This document shows positions 35,181-45,951 of a stretch of DNA of 64,000 nucleotides, in pieces. Both the position numbers and the translations under genes were made by a program. The notes under the pieces are model-generated. The model was not told where the DNA came from and searched no databases. It was given only the letters and a program-made list of their open reading frames with translations. Origin of the DNA: Planctomycetota bacterium (GTDB taxonomy: Bacteria > Planctomycetota > Brocadiia > SM23-32 > JAKLEA01); NCBI GenBank assembly GCA_022711755.1, contig JAKLEA010000012.1:1-64000 (forward strand). Reading direction: 5' to 3'. The number at the start of each line of letters is the position of its first letter. Position 1 is the stretch's first letter.

Positions 35181-35266
35181 GATTCCATCAATCAACATTG
35201 CGCCTGCGGGTTGAAGCCCTCGGGACAAAGCGAAGACAATAAGCCGGATGACAAGGGGAGACTGCG

Positions 35267-37201
35267 ATGAGCAAGAAAATAATCGGCATTGACCTCGGAA
35301 CGACAAACTCCGTGGTGGCCGTCATGGAAGGCAATGAGCCGAAGGTGCTGCACAACGCCGACGGGAATCGTCTGACGCCGTCGGTCGTGGGTTTTACCGA
35401 CAAGGGCGAGAGGTTGATCGGGTCAAAGGCGCGCGCACAGGCGGTTCTGAATCCTCACCGGACCGTTTCATCTATCAAGCGATTCATGGGACGGCGGCAT
35501 GGCGAGGTGGGCGAAGAGGAGAAGATGGTTCCCTACAAGATCGTCGGGAGCCAGGACCAGCTTGTGAAGGTGGAGATTGACGGCAAGAACTATACGCCGC
35601 CGGAAATCTCGGCCATGATCCTGCAAGACCTTAAAAAGACAGCGGAAGACTATCTGGGCGAGAAGGTGGATGCTGCGGTGATCACTGTCCCCGCTTACTT
35701 CAATGACAGCCAGCGTCAGGCCACCAAGGATGCCGGGGTCATAGCCGGTCTTGACGTCAAGCGAATCATCAACGAGCCGACCGCCGCCAGTCTGGCCTAC
35801 GGGCTAGACAAGACGAAAACAGCAAAGAGGATCGCAGTCTTCGACCTCGGCGGCGGCACGTTCGACATCTCCGTGCTTGACGTGGGCGAAGGCGTGTTCG
35901 AGGTAAAGGCCACCAACGGCGACACGCACCTGGGCGGCGACAACTTCGACCAGGTTTTGATGGATTACGTCGCCGACGAGTTCAAACGGGATCAGGGCAT
36001 TGATCTGCGCAACGATCCGATGGCCTTGCAACGTCTGAAAGAGGCGTGCGAGAAGGCCAAGTGCGACCTATCCGGCTCGATGACCACCGAGGTCAACCTG
36101 CCGTTCATCACCGCCGACCAGAGCGGGCCGAAGCACCTGAGGATTCAGATAACCCGCGCGAAGCTGGAGCAGTTGACCGAACACCTCATCGAGCGCTGCC
36201 GCAAGCCTGTCTATCAGGCGCTTGAGGACGCGAAGCTGAAGCCCAGCGATATTGACGAAGTTGTGCTCGTCGGCGGCTCCACCCGCGCTCCGCGCGTGCA
36301 GCAGCTTGTGAAGGAGATCTTCGGCAAGGACCCGCACAAGGGCGTCAACCCGGACGAGGTTGTAGCCCTCGGCGCGGCGATCCAGGCGGGCGTCCTGGCC
36401 GGATCGGTTCAGGACATACTTCTGCTGGACGTGACCCCCCTGTCGCTGGGAATTGAGACGCTGGGCGGCGTGATGACGACGCTGATCCCGCGCAACACAA
36501 CGATCCCGACCAGCAAGAAGGAGATGTTCTCCACCGCGGCGGACAATCAACCGGCGGTTGACATACACGTTCTTCAGGGCGAGAGGCCGATGGCGCGGGA
36601 TAACCGGACACTGGCAAGGTTCCAGTTGGCCGGAATCCCGCCCGCCCCGCGCGGAATCCCGCAGATCGAGGTTTCGTTCGACATTGACGCGAACGGCATC
36701 CTCTCCGTAAAGGCAAGAGACGTCGCCACCGCGAAGGAGCAGCAGATAACCGTCCAGTCATCCTCCGGACTTTCCAAGGGCGACATTGAAAAGATGCGCA
36801 AGGAGGCCGAGGAGCACGCCGACGAGGACGTGAAGCGCAAGGAGGTTATTGAGGCCCAGAACAAGGCCGATCAGGTCATCTACGGCACGCAGAACATGCT
36901 GAAGGAATACGAGGCCAAGGTGACCGAGGCGGACAAGAACGCGATCAACGCTGCGCTTGAAGAACTGAAGAAGGTCTCCAAGGGAGACGATCCGAAGGCG
37001 ATTGAGAAAGCGATTGATGATCTCAACCACGCATGTCACAACCTCGCCCGGACGATGTACGATCAGGCCGGAGCGCAAAGACCGGGCGCCGGACCGGGGC
37101 CGCAACCCGGCGGGCCGGGTTTCCAGGCCGGACCTCAGCCGCAAGGCGAAGCAAAGGGCGACGATGACGTGATTGACGCCGATTACACGGTCAAGGAATA
37201 G
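35267..37201 (+). CDS. dnaK: Chaperone protein DnaK (Hsp70)
   Basis: A 644-residue Hsp70 that folds and holds unfolded proteins in the cytoplasm with ATP. The signatures are [30 protein letters not shown] and [14 protein letters not shown]. The substrate-binding domain begins near [16 protein letters not shown], and the C-terminus is Gly/Pro/Gln-rich, ending [13 protein letters not shown]. It is preceded by AAGGGGAGA. grpE and dnaJ are not adjacent. clpB follows in the same direction. Confidence 0.98.
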   Translation: MSKKIIGIDLGTTNSVVAVMEGNEPKVLHNADGNRLTPSVVGFTDKGERLIGSKARAQAVLNPHRTVSSIKRFMGRRHGEVGEEEKMVPYKIVGSQDQLVKVEIDGKNYTPPEISAMILQDLKKTAEDYLGEKVDAAVITVPAYFNDSQRQATKDAGVIAGLDVKRIINEPTAASLAYGLDKTKTAKRIAVFDLGGGTFDISVLDVGEGVFEVKATNGDTHLGGDNFDQVLMDYVADEFKRDQGIDLRNDPMALQRLKEACEKAKCDLSGSMTTEVNLPFITADQSGPKHLRIQITRAKLEQLTEHLIERCRKPVYQALEDAKLKPSDIDEVVLVGGSTRAPRVQQLVKEIFGKDPHKGVNPDEVVALGAAIQAGVLAGSVQDILLLDVTPLSLGIETLGGVMTTLIPRNTTIPTSKKEMFSTAADNQPAVDIHVLQGERPMARDNRTLARFQLAGIPPAPRGIPQIEVSFDIDANGILSVKARDVATAKEQQITVQSSSGLSKGDIEKMRKEAEEHADEDVKRKEVIEAQNKADQVIYGTQNMLKEYEAKVTEADKNAINAALEELKKVSKGDDPKAIEKAIDDLNHACHNLARTMYDQAGAQRPGAGPGPQPGGPGFQAGPQPQGEAKGDDDVIDADYTVKE

Positions 37202-37282
37202 CGGAAAGGTTATCGGCGCGGGATAAAGGCTGTCCGCGAGAAGGAAAGAAAAGACCTCGCGACACCAGTTCTGTGAAACATG

Positions 37283-37320
37283 AACGGGCCGGTTGAGAGG
37301 TCATCTCAGCCGGCCCGTTT
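37283..37320 (+). terminator. Long hairpin between dnaK and clpB
   Basis: A 16-bp stem with one G-T pair (37283-37298 with 37304-37319, 5-nt loop) ends in only TTT and lies about 20 nt before the clpB start. It may be a weak terminator, an attenuator or an mRNA-stability element. Confidence 0.55.
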
Positions 37321-37341
37321 CACATGAGGAGGCAGAAGTCC

Positions 37342-39933
<2,592 letters not shown>

Positions 39934-39976
39934 AATTAGGATATCTTGAATAAGGACGACTCCGAGAGCCATCACA

Positions 39977-41359
39977 ATGATTGACAGTTATGACATGGAA
40001 GGTGAATGGTGGGTTCCCGACGCCAAGGATAGGCGTGTCAGTGGCAAGTTGGAATTTCGTCCAGGCACTGATATGCGCCTTATTTTGTCAGGGTCTATCG
40101 TTGATGATGGACTCGCTCCACATAAAGTAGATGTGATTTGCGGGGTTTCTTCCAGTGGTGAATTAATAACACTGTTCCAAAATGCCGAATATAAACAGCA
40201 CATGCCATTCAGTATCACGAAATCAGGTTACCATGCTGTTGAAAGGTGGCATGCCATACCAAAGTATATTGTAAAGGGAGAACATTTCAGCGGTGAGCAG
40301 CTAAAGCAGATTAAAGTATTGCGCATCAACTTTGAAGATCTAAAAAGTTGGTATGGTCAGGGAGCATTAGATATTCAAAACGAAAAGACTGTCTTCCGGA
40401 TAGATACTGCGCCTCGAGAGCCTATTATTGTTGATTGTGGGAAAATATCAATATGGCTGATTTCGACGGGCACGACCACAGTGAGAGGCGATACATGGAC
40501 CATACATTTCGAATCGGATGTATGTTTCGAGTTACATGTGCATAATGGATGTAATCTTGATGACTATATGCCGGCAATTATCCACTTGCAGAATCTACTG
40601 GTCTTCATGATGGGACATGCAATGCCTATCTCAAAAGTCAGTCTACCAGACGAAATGCATTTCACAGAGATTGAGATAGATTTTCTTGCTCGATTCGAGA
40701 AACGGAATGATCCTGCCCGCTACGGAAAGGCAGATGTCTTTACGACATATACTCCGCTCGTAGGATTACAGGATGTCAAAGACGGATTTCCCCATTGCCT
40801 TCAAAAGTGGTTTAGTGATTGCTTTCAATATCATTTAATTCATAACCTTGTCATTCATAGCATGACACAGAAGCGTCCGATTCCGCGTGAATCAGGTTTC
40901 CTGTTCTTGGTTTTTGCTTTGGAAGGATATCACGCAAAGCGATATGGAGGGACCTATATCCCTCCCGATGATTACGTGCGAATAGCCGACGCACTGAAGA
41001 ATGCCATTCCCAATGACGTACAATCGGACCTACGCGAAAGCCTACGTTCAAGGATAAGATATGGGAACGATTATTCATTGAGAAAACGTCTGCGTTATAT
41101 GATGGAGACTTTTGAAGAACAAACTCAAATGGTAATTGCTAATGATCCCCAAGCCCTGGTGAATGACGTTGTAGACATCAGGAATGACATGGTTCATTGT
41201 CCGAATGACGGCGGGACATCGTATTCAGACCTTCCGAAGATCTTGGCGATATCCAATTCATTAACCAGACTCGCGGTAGCCCTCTTTCTCAGGGATGCGG
41301 GTATTCCGGAGGATGTTCTCAGATGTCGCTTGAAGACCTTGCATTGGGATTTGGTATAA
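39977..41359 (+). CDS. ApeA-like HEPN abortive-infection protein
   Basis: A 460-residue protein much richer in A+T than its surroundings. The N-terminus (GEWWVPDAKDRRVSGKLEF and a following beta-rich region) resembles the ApeA N-terminal domain of anti-phage proteins. The C-terminal helical part (about 320-455) ends with the HEPN ribonuclease motif R-x4-H in DIRNDMVH (about residue 407). ApeA-type proteins act as single-gene abortive-infection systems, presumably by cutting RNA. It lies 43 nt after clpB, where foreign DNA seems to have entered. The ApeA assignment rests on remembered motif similarity; the HEPN motif is directly visible. Confidence 0.7.
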   Translation: MIDSYDMEGEWWVPDAKDRRVSGKLEFRPGTDMRLILSGSIVDDGLAPHKVDVICGVSSSGELITLFQNAEYKQHMPFSITKSGYHAVERWHAIPKYIVKGEHFSGEQLKQIKVLRINFEDLKSWYGQGALDIQNEKTVFRIDTAPREPIIVDCGKISIWLISTGTTTVRGDTWTIHFESDVCFELHVHNGCNLDDYMPAIIHLQNLLVFMMGHAMPISKVSLPDEMHFTEIEIDFLARFEKRNDPARYGKADVFTTYTPLVGLQDVKDGFPHCLQKWFSDCFQYHLIHNLVIHSMTQKRPIPRESGFLFLVFALEGYHAKRYGGTYIPPDDYVRIADALKNAIPNDVQSDLRESLRSRIRYGNDYSLRKRLRYMMETFEEQTQMVIANDPQALVNDVVDIRNDMVHCPNDGGTSYSDLPKILAISNSLTRLAVALFLRDAGIPEDVLRCRLKTLHWDLV

Positions 41360-41408
41360 GTAATTCTTGCAATTGATATCATCCTTGCCAGTCCGTATGA
41401 TAATAGTG

Positions 41409-41741
41409 ATGAGAGTGCTGAGAAAAGATGTTGCTCTTGAGATTGCAACAGAGGCCAGCGAGGCACTGTTGCACATCTACGGTACACGCCTGAAGGGCGT
41501 GTATCTATACGGTTCTTACGCCCGCGACGACGGAGACGCTGATTCCGACGTGGACCTTGCCGTGGTGCTTGATCGCGTGGACGACCGGCTTGCAGAGCGC
41601 GACAGAGTAAGCGATCTGCAATGCGACCTCACGCTGAAATACGGCCCGCCAGTAATAATAGTTCCGGTCGCTGAGGATGACATTGCCGACGGGCGAATGC
41701 TCTTTCACAGGAATATAAAAAAAGAGGGGATTCTGGTTTGA
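41409..41741 (+). CDS. MNT-type nucleotidyltransferase, antitoxin-like
   Basis: A small nucleotidyltransferase of about 110 residues with the G-S-x10-D-x-D motif (GSYARDDGDADSDVDLAVVL). Such proteins pair with HEPN toxins and, in MntA/HepT, silence them by adding AMP to the toxin. There is no clear Shine-Dalgarno sequence; ATGs at 41397 and 41367 are alternatives. Its last four bases overlap the HEPN gene. Confidence 0.85.
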   Translation: MRVLRKDVALEIATEASEALLHIYGTRLKGVYLYGSYARDDGDADSDVDLAVVLDRVDDRLAERDRVSDLQCDLTLKYGPPVIIVPVAEDDIADGRMLFHRNIKKEGILV

Positions 41742-42121
41742 AGCCGGAGAGCGCAGATGCCATTGCTCGCGCAAGGGCAATTCTGGAGGAGGCTGAGTAT
41801 CTCCTGTCAGGCTCATATTGGGCGGCAGCCGCAAGTCGCAGTTATTACGCAATGTTCCACGCGGCCAAGTCCGTATTGAACGAAATGGACGTGGAGCGCA
41901 GTTCGCATCATGCCGTGATCGGGACCTTCGGGGAGTTTGTCGTCAAGCCCGGACTTGCGGACAGGCAGTTGCAGAAGTACCTGCTGGATGCTTTCAGTTT
42001 GCGTTCGGAGTCGGATTACACCGTTCCTCCACCGGTAACCGAGGAGAGGGCGCGAAATGCAGCGGCTTACGCAAAACTCTTTGTTGTGTTTTGTGAGAAG
42101 TTACTCGAGCAGAGTCCGTAA
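41738..42121 (+). CDS. HEPN domain protein (UPF0332-like), toxin-like
   Basis: A 127-residue all-helical protein with the HEPN motif R-x6-H (RSYYAMFH, about residues 34-41) and the conserved ALRSESDY-type segment. It starts with TTG inside a TTGA overlap with the nucleotidyltransferase stop, 8 nt after GAGGGG, so the two are made in a coupled way. It is probably an RNase toxin held in check by its partner. Unlike the ApeA-like gene it is not A+T-rich. Confidence 0.85.
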   Translation: MKPESADAIARARAILEEAEYLLSGSYWAAAASRSYYAMFHAAKSVLNEMDVERSSHHAVIGTFGEFVVKPGLADRQLQKYLLDAFSLRSESDYTVPPPVTEERARNAAAYAKLFVVFCEKLLEQSP

Positions 42122-42160
42122 AAGGATGGCGCGACGACCAATTATTTGTATTCTCCTGCT

Positions 42161-43384
42161 TCATTCAGCCTCAACCGCATACACGTTCATGCTTCCCCCC
42201 ATGTCTGCCTGGAATACTACCCGTTTTCCGTCCGGCGTGAAGCGGGCGTTGGGCGCCTCTCGATAGCTATTCTCTGCCAGGGAGCAGAGCTTCGTGATCT
42301 TCATCTTCGCGCCGTCCGGATCGTAAAGAAAAATCCAACGGCTCGAGTTTCCCCAGAAATGGTCTCCATCGCCGCATATTCGTAGTCCGTCCGCTGAGAC
42401 GTTATAATGCCAACAGTGTGACCAGTTTGGGATTCCATAACGGGTCGTCGTTCCCGTCGCTATATCAACCTTCGCTACATACATTTCTTCCAGCGCCAGG
42501 AGAGAGGCAACCTTCTGGCTTGGGCGAGCATCCCTTCCGCGTATCAACAGGTCGAACCAGACGCTCTTTCCATCCGGGGCCCAGAACTCGTGGGACACCC
42601 ATTCTCCCGGAACGGATCTTGGACGCAGGTTTCGCAACCCCGAGCCGTCGGCGCGGATCAACCACATTCTGTCAAGCTTGTCTTCCGGCCCTTCGTGGCA
42701 GAACTCGATCAACTGCGGGTCCGTCGGGGAAAACTGTGTGTGTCCGAACCACGTGTTTTCGCGCAGAATCTCGGTCATTTTTCCCGTCTCGATGTCAATC
42801 GTGTAGAGCGCGTTGGGCAGATTGGCCGCAAACACCTTCGCTATGAACTCATCCTTTGAGCCGGCGGATATCTTTTCCTCTCCGAGCGCATAACAGCCCA
42901 GAAGCGTCTTCCCGTCCGCGCTGACAGAGAGGCCCCTGCCGAACTTGTAATGCGGGGGGAGCTTTGCGATCTCGCGCGTTTCCTTTGTGTCAATGCATGT
43001 GGAGAAAGCCGCGTCCCCGCTCAGGTAATACAGTTTGCGTCTTTTCGCGTCCACGACCTCGAAGCCCACGCTGCGGTCAGTCAGCGTTTCCGTCGCCAGC
43101 GTATTCACGTCAACGGCGAATGCGCGGTTGCCGTCCGGCGCCGAGCCGATGAAGATCATCTTGTCGCCGGATTCCGTGAAGTTGTTCTGGTGGAAGTAGA
43201 AGGTCCGATTGTGACCTTCGCGGCGGGTGAGGCGGACGACGCGGCGCCCGGTCTTCGCGTCAGTCCACTCGTCGAGCGGGCGGACGACTTCCCCGGCTCC
43301 CAACGCAAAGCAACAGAGCGAGACGCACAAGATCGGCAACACAAGACGATGCGGTTGACAGACGCTTGTCAAATGCGTTGGCAT
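42161..43384 (-). CDS. Oligogalacturonate lyase-like beta-propeller protein (PL22-like)
   Basis: A protein of about 407 residues with a signal peptide, starting at 43384, where GGGAGG lies 9 nt upstream. The seven-bladed propeller resembles PF14583/PL22: YFHQNNFTESGDKMIF, HTQFSPTDPQLIEFCHEGP, WVSHEFWAPDGKSVWF and SHCWHYNVSADG hold the His residues that bind Mn in family members. PL22 enzymes cleave pectin disaccharides. Export is unusual for them, so it may act on another uronide. The 291 nt upstream hold no gene. Confidence 0.75.
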   Translation of the reverse strand: MPTHLTSVCQPHRLVLPILCVSLCCFALGAGEVVRPLDEWTDAKTGRRVVRLTRREGHNRTFYFHQNNFTESGDKMIFIGSAPDGNRAFAVDVNTLATETLTDRSVGFEVVDAKRRKLYYLSGDAAFSTCIDTKETREIAKLPPHYKFGRGLSVSADGKTLLGCYALGEEKISAGSKDEFIAKVFAANLPNALYTIDIETGKMTEILRENTWFGHTQFSPTDPQLIEFCHEGPEDKLDRMWLIRADGSGLRNLRPRSVPGEWVSHEFWAPDGKSVWFDLLIRGRDARPSQKVASLLALEEMYVAKVDIATGTTTRYGIPNWSHCWHYNVSADGLRICGDGDHFWGNSSRWIFLYDPDGAKMKITKLCSLAENSYREAPNARFTPDGKRVVFQADMGGSMNVYAVEAE

Positions 43385-43675
43385 GGCGGCAGCCTCCCGG
43401 AAAGGGATGCGGGAATTCATTACGCGCATCCGGATATATTGTTCCAAATCGGCGAGGCGCTCGCAATGGCGCCCCGGCATGTCGGCTCCGCGCAGCAACT
43501 ACGGCCAGGATCGGCGTGGCGACAGGTCCGCCGCATTTGTTCCCCTGCGAAGCGTTGCGCAAACTCGAGGTTCGAACGCGAGAGTAAGTACTGTTTCGCC
43601 CGGGATTTCGTGTAAAATGCCGGCTGCGCGATTTGACAATGGAAGGCTGGCAATGTCTTTTTGGGAGCAACAGAA

Positions 43676-44332
43676 ATGGCGCTGGAGAAACGCGGCGATA
43701 ACATCAATCTCGCGGTTATCGAGGGCTTCCACCCCTTTGAGATTCCACAATGGAACGAACTTTTCCTTTCGATGGAAGGCGTGACTCCTTACTTCCAGAC
43801 CATCGAAAACTGGGCGGTTGACTGCGCCGGATGCCGGCGCGATTACGATGCGCTGCTCTTCTATAACATGAACATGAAACTCGACGGCCCGTTCAAGGAC
43901 GCCATCGAAAAAGCCATCGCCGATTTCGGACACACCGCGCAGGGCCTCGTCATCCTTCACCACGCCATCCTCGCCTACCCGGACAGCCCGGTCTGGCACG
44001 AGGCCGTCGGCTTTCCCGACCGCTCCTTCGGCTACGACGTCGAGCAGGATATCACAATCGAGATAGCCCCCGGCGATCATCCGATCACGCGGGGGTTGAA
44101 GCCGTGGACGATGCGCGACGAGACTTACACCATGGCTGATGCGGGCGAGGGTTGCTTGAAGCTTTTCACTGCCGACAACCCGAAGAGCATGAAAACGGTC
44201 GGCTGGGCGCGGGATTATAACAGCGCGAGAGTCTTCTGCTTCCAGCCTGGGCACGACCACCGCGCATGGGAACACCCGTCGTTCAGGGAGGCTCTGCTGA
44301 GGGGGATTCGCTGGGCGGCGCGGAAGCTCTGA
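43676..44332 (+). CDS. ThuA-like domain protein
   Basis: A 218-residue protein with the ThuA fold (glutamine-amidotransferase-like). It includes YDALLFYNM, GLVILHHAILAY, the GDHPITRGLKPW segment and the VFCFQPGHDHRAWEHPSFREALLRGI end. ThuA-domain proteins occur in sugar catabolism clusters but most have no proven reaction. The ATG at 43676 has GGGAG 8 nt before it. It converges with the aminotransferase gene. Confidence 0.82.
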   Translation: MALEKRGDNINLAVIEGFHPFEIPQWNELFLSMEGVTPYFQTIENWAVDCAGCRRDYDALLFYNMNMKLDGPFKDAIEKAIADFGHTAQGLVILHHAILAYPDSPVWHEAVGFPDRSFGYDVEQDITIEIAPGDHPITRGLKPWTMRDETYTMADAGEGCLKLFTADNPKSMKTVGWARDYNSARVFCFQPGHDHRAWEHPSFREALLRGIRWAARKL

Positions 44333-44395
44333 TGGCGCAGACCTTCGGCGGGCAATGCGCCTGCGACGCATCCCAGGGGGAGGGGTAAGTCCCGG

Positions 44396-45931
44396 TTAGC
44401 CGCGCATCTTGGCGAGTAGCTCCCGCAGGGCGTCAATAAAGAATTCCGTAGTCTCCCCGTCCAGCGCCAGCGCGAACTTCACAAGTATCGTGCTGTGCCC
44501 CTCGTGGTATGCGTGAACGCGCAGCCAAAGCCCGCGCTCCATGCAGCGCTTGTGGAATGCGATCGCGTCGGCGACCCTGTGAAATTTCAGTCCCGCAAGA
44601 TAGCCGTCTCCGCGGGCCGCCATCAGTATCTTCGGGAACTCCTCAGCCAGTCCGCTCATCTTTGTGAAGAAGTCATCGCCGGTCTTCGCAACGCGGGCAA
44701 GGTCCCGCTCCATCATGGCGATGCTCTGGAGGGCGATCAGCGACGCCATCGGGGCGTTGCCGTTCGTGCTGATCGAGTCATACATCTCCAGCACGTCCAG
44801 TCCGCTCTTGTAAATCACGGCTGAAAGCGGATGGAAGCCGGCGGTCATGCCTTTGCCGCAGATTATGAAGTCCGGCGCGAATCCGAGGTCAACCGAGCGG
44901 AAAACGCGCGGCGCCCAGAAGCCGGTCTGTATCTCGTCTATCGCAATAAGCGCGCCGTTTGCGCGGCACAGGTCGCCGGCAAGTTTCAGAAAATCCTTCT
45001 CGATCAGGATGCACTCGCGGTTCATCAGGATCGGCTCGCACATGAAACCCGCGATCCGCTCCCCGTGTTTAGCGAAGACGGCCTCAAGCGCGGAATAGTC
45101 GTTCGGCTCGACACGCGCGCTGAAAAGGCCGTCGAACAACCTTGGCCACATTCCGCGCAGATGCTGCGCCAGGAAGTCCGTCCCATGGTAATTGCCTTCG
45201 ATGGTGACGATGACCGGCGGGCCGGGCTTTCGCTCGCGGCGGCAGCGCTCAAGCATGATCTTCAGCGCGGTTGAGCACGCGACCGTGCCGGTGCAGACGC
45301 CGAGAAGGACGGTGTTCAGATTTTCGGGGGATGCCGTCAGCGCGTAGGGGCCTTCCTCCTTCAGAATGGGATTGTCAACATTGGCCAACTCAACGAGTTT
45401 GCGTGAGAGGGCCTTGACGGGGTTCCCTGGCAGGTTGCTGTGATCGTCCCAGACGACGCCGAGCCGCGTCGCCTCCTCCAGGACGCCAAGAAGCTCCGGA
45501 TCGTTGTATCCCCACGTCATCTGGTAATGGCCGGCGGTGCAGTCGAGGAACAGACGCCTGCCCTCGTTCACATAGAAAAGTCCGCGACCAGCAAGAAGGT
45601 CGTCGCGCCGATCGGGCTTCGCGCCGCCGTAGGAGTCCTGGAAGAAATCTTTGTTGATGTGCCGGACGCAGGGAACGCAGTCCAGGGTTTGGCCGATCTG
45701 CCGGAGGAGTTTTGCCTTCGGCGTGTCGCGCAGGAAGGCGTCAGCCTTTGACGCGGCCTTGACGATGCCGGGGCCTTCAGTGCCTAACAACCGGGATACG
45801 TTATCACGCGGGGGCGCGCTGCAACGCGCCACGGACGGATCATTTCCGCCGGGATGCCCCGAAGCGCAAGCGGCGGTTTTCCGGTTTCGAGCACTGCCCG
45901 GGTGTGGTGTGCCCATCCTGCGCTTTGGCAT
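44396..45931 (-). CDS. Class III PLP-dependent aminotransferase
   Basis: A fold-type I PLP enzyme of the ornithine/GABA aminotransferase class. It has GTVACSTALKIML near the cofactor phosphate site, AIDEIQTGF and the PLP-lysine segment CGKGMTAGFHPL. The recognisable protein begins near FLRDTPKAKLLRQIG. The preceding residues are Arg/Pro-rich and may be untranslated. I give the ATG at 45931 because of a GGAG 6 nt upstream, but a TTG near 45794 is possible. It lies 20 nt after feoB on the same strand. The substrate is unknown. Confidence 0.82.
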   Translation of the reverse strand: MPKRRMGTPHPGSARNRKTAACASGHPGGNDPSVARCSAPPRDNVSRLLGTEGPGIVKAASKADAFLRDTPKAKLLRQIGQTLDCVPCVRHINKDFFQDSYGGAKPDRRDDLLAGRGLFYVNEGRRLFLDCTAGHYQMTWGYNDPELLGVLEEATRLGVVWDDHSNLPGNPVKALSRKLVELANVDNPILKEEGPYALTASPENLNTVLLGVCTGTVACSTALKIMLERCRRERKPGPPVIVTIEGNYHGTDFLAQHLRGMWPRLFDGLFSARVEPNDYSALEAVFAKHGERIAGFMCEPILMNRECILIEKDFLKLAGDLCRANGALIAIDEIQTGFWAPRVFRSVDLGFAPDFIICGKGMTAGFHPLSAVIYKSGLDVLEMYDSISTNGNAPMASLIALQSIAMMERDLARVAKTGDDFFTKMSGLAEEFPKILMAARGDGYLAGLKFHRVADAIAFHKRCMERGLWLRVHAYHEGHSTILVKFALALDGETTEFFIDALRELLAKMRG

Positions 45932-45951
45932 TGCCGGCTCCATTTCCTGTC

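Noticed and set aside
34895..35266. CIRCE operator (HrcA site) upstream of dnaK
   Set aside because: No TTAGCACTC-N9-GAGTGCTAA-like repeat is present; the notable element is the sigma-54 motif.
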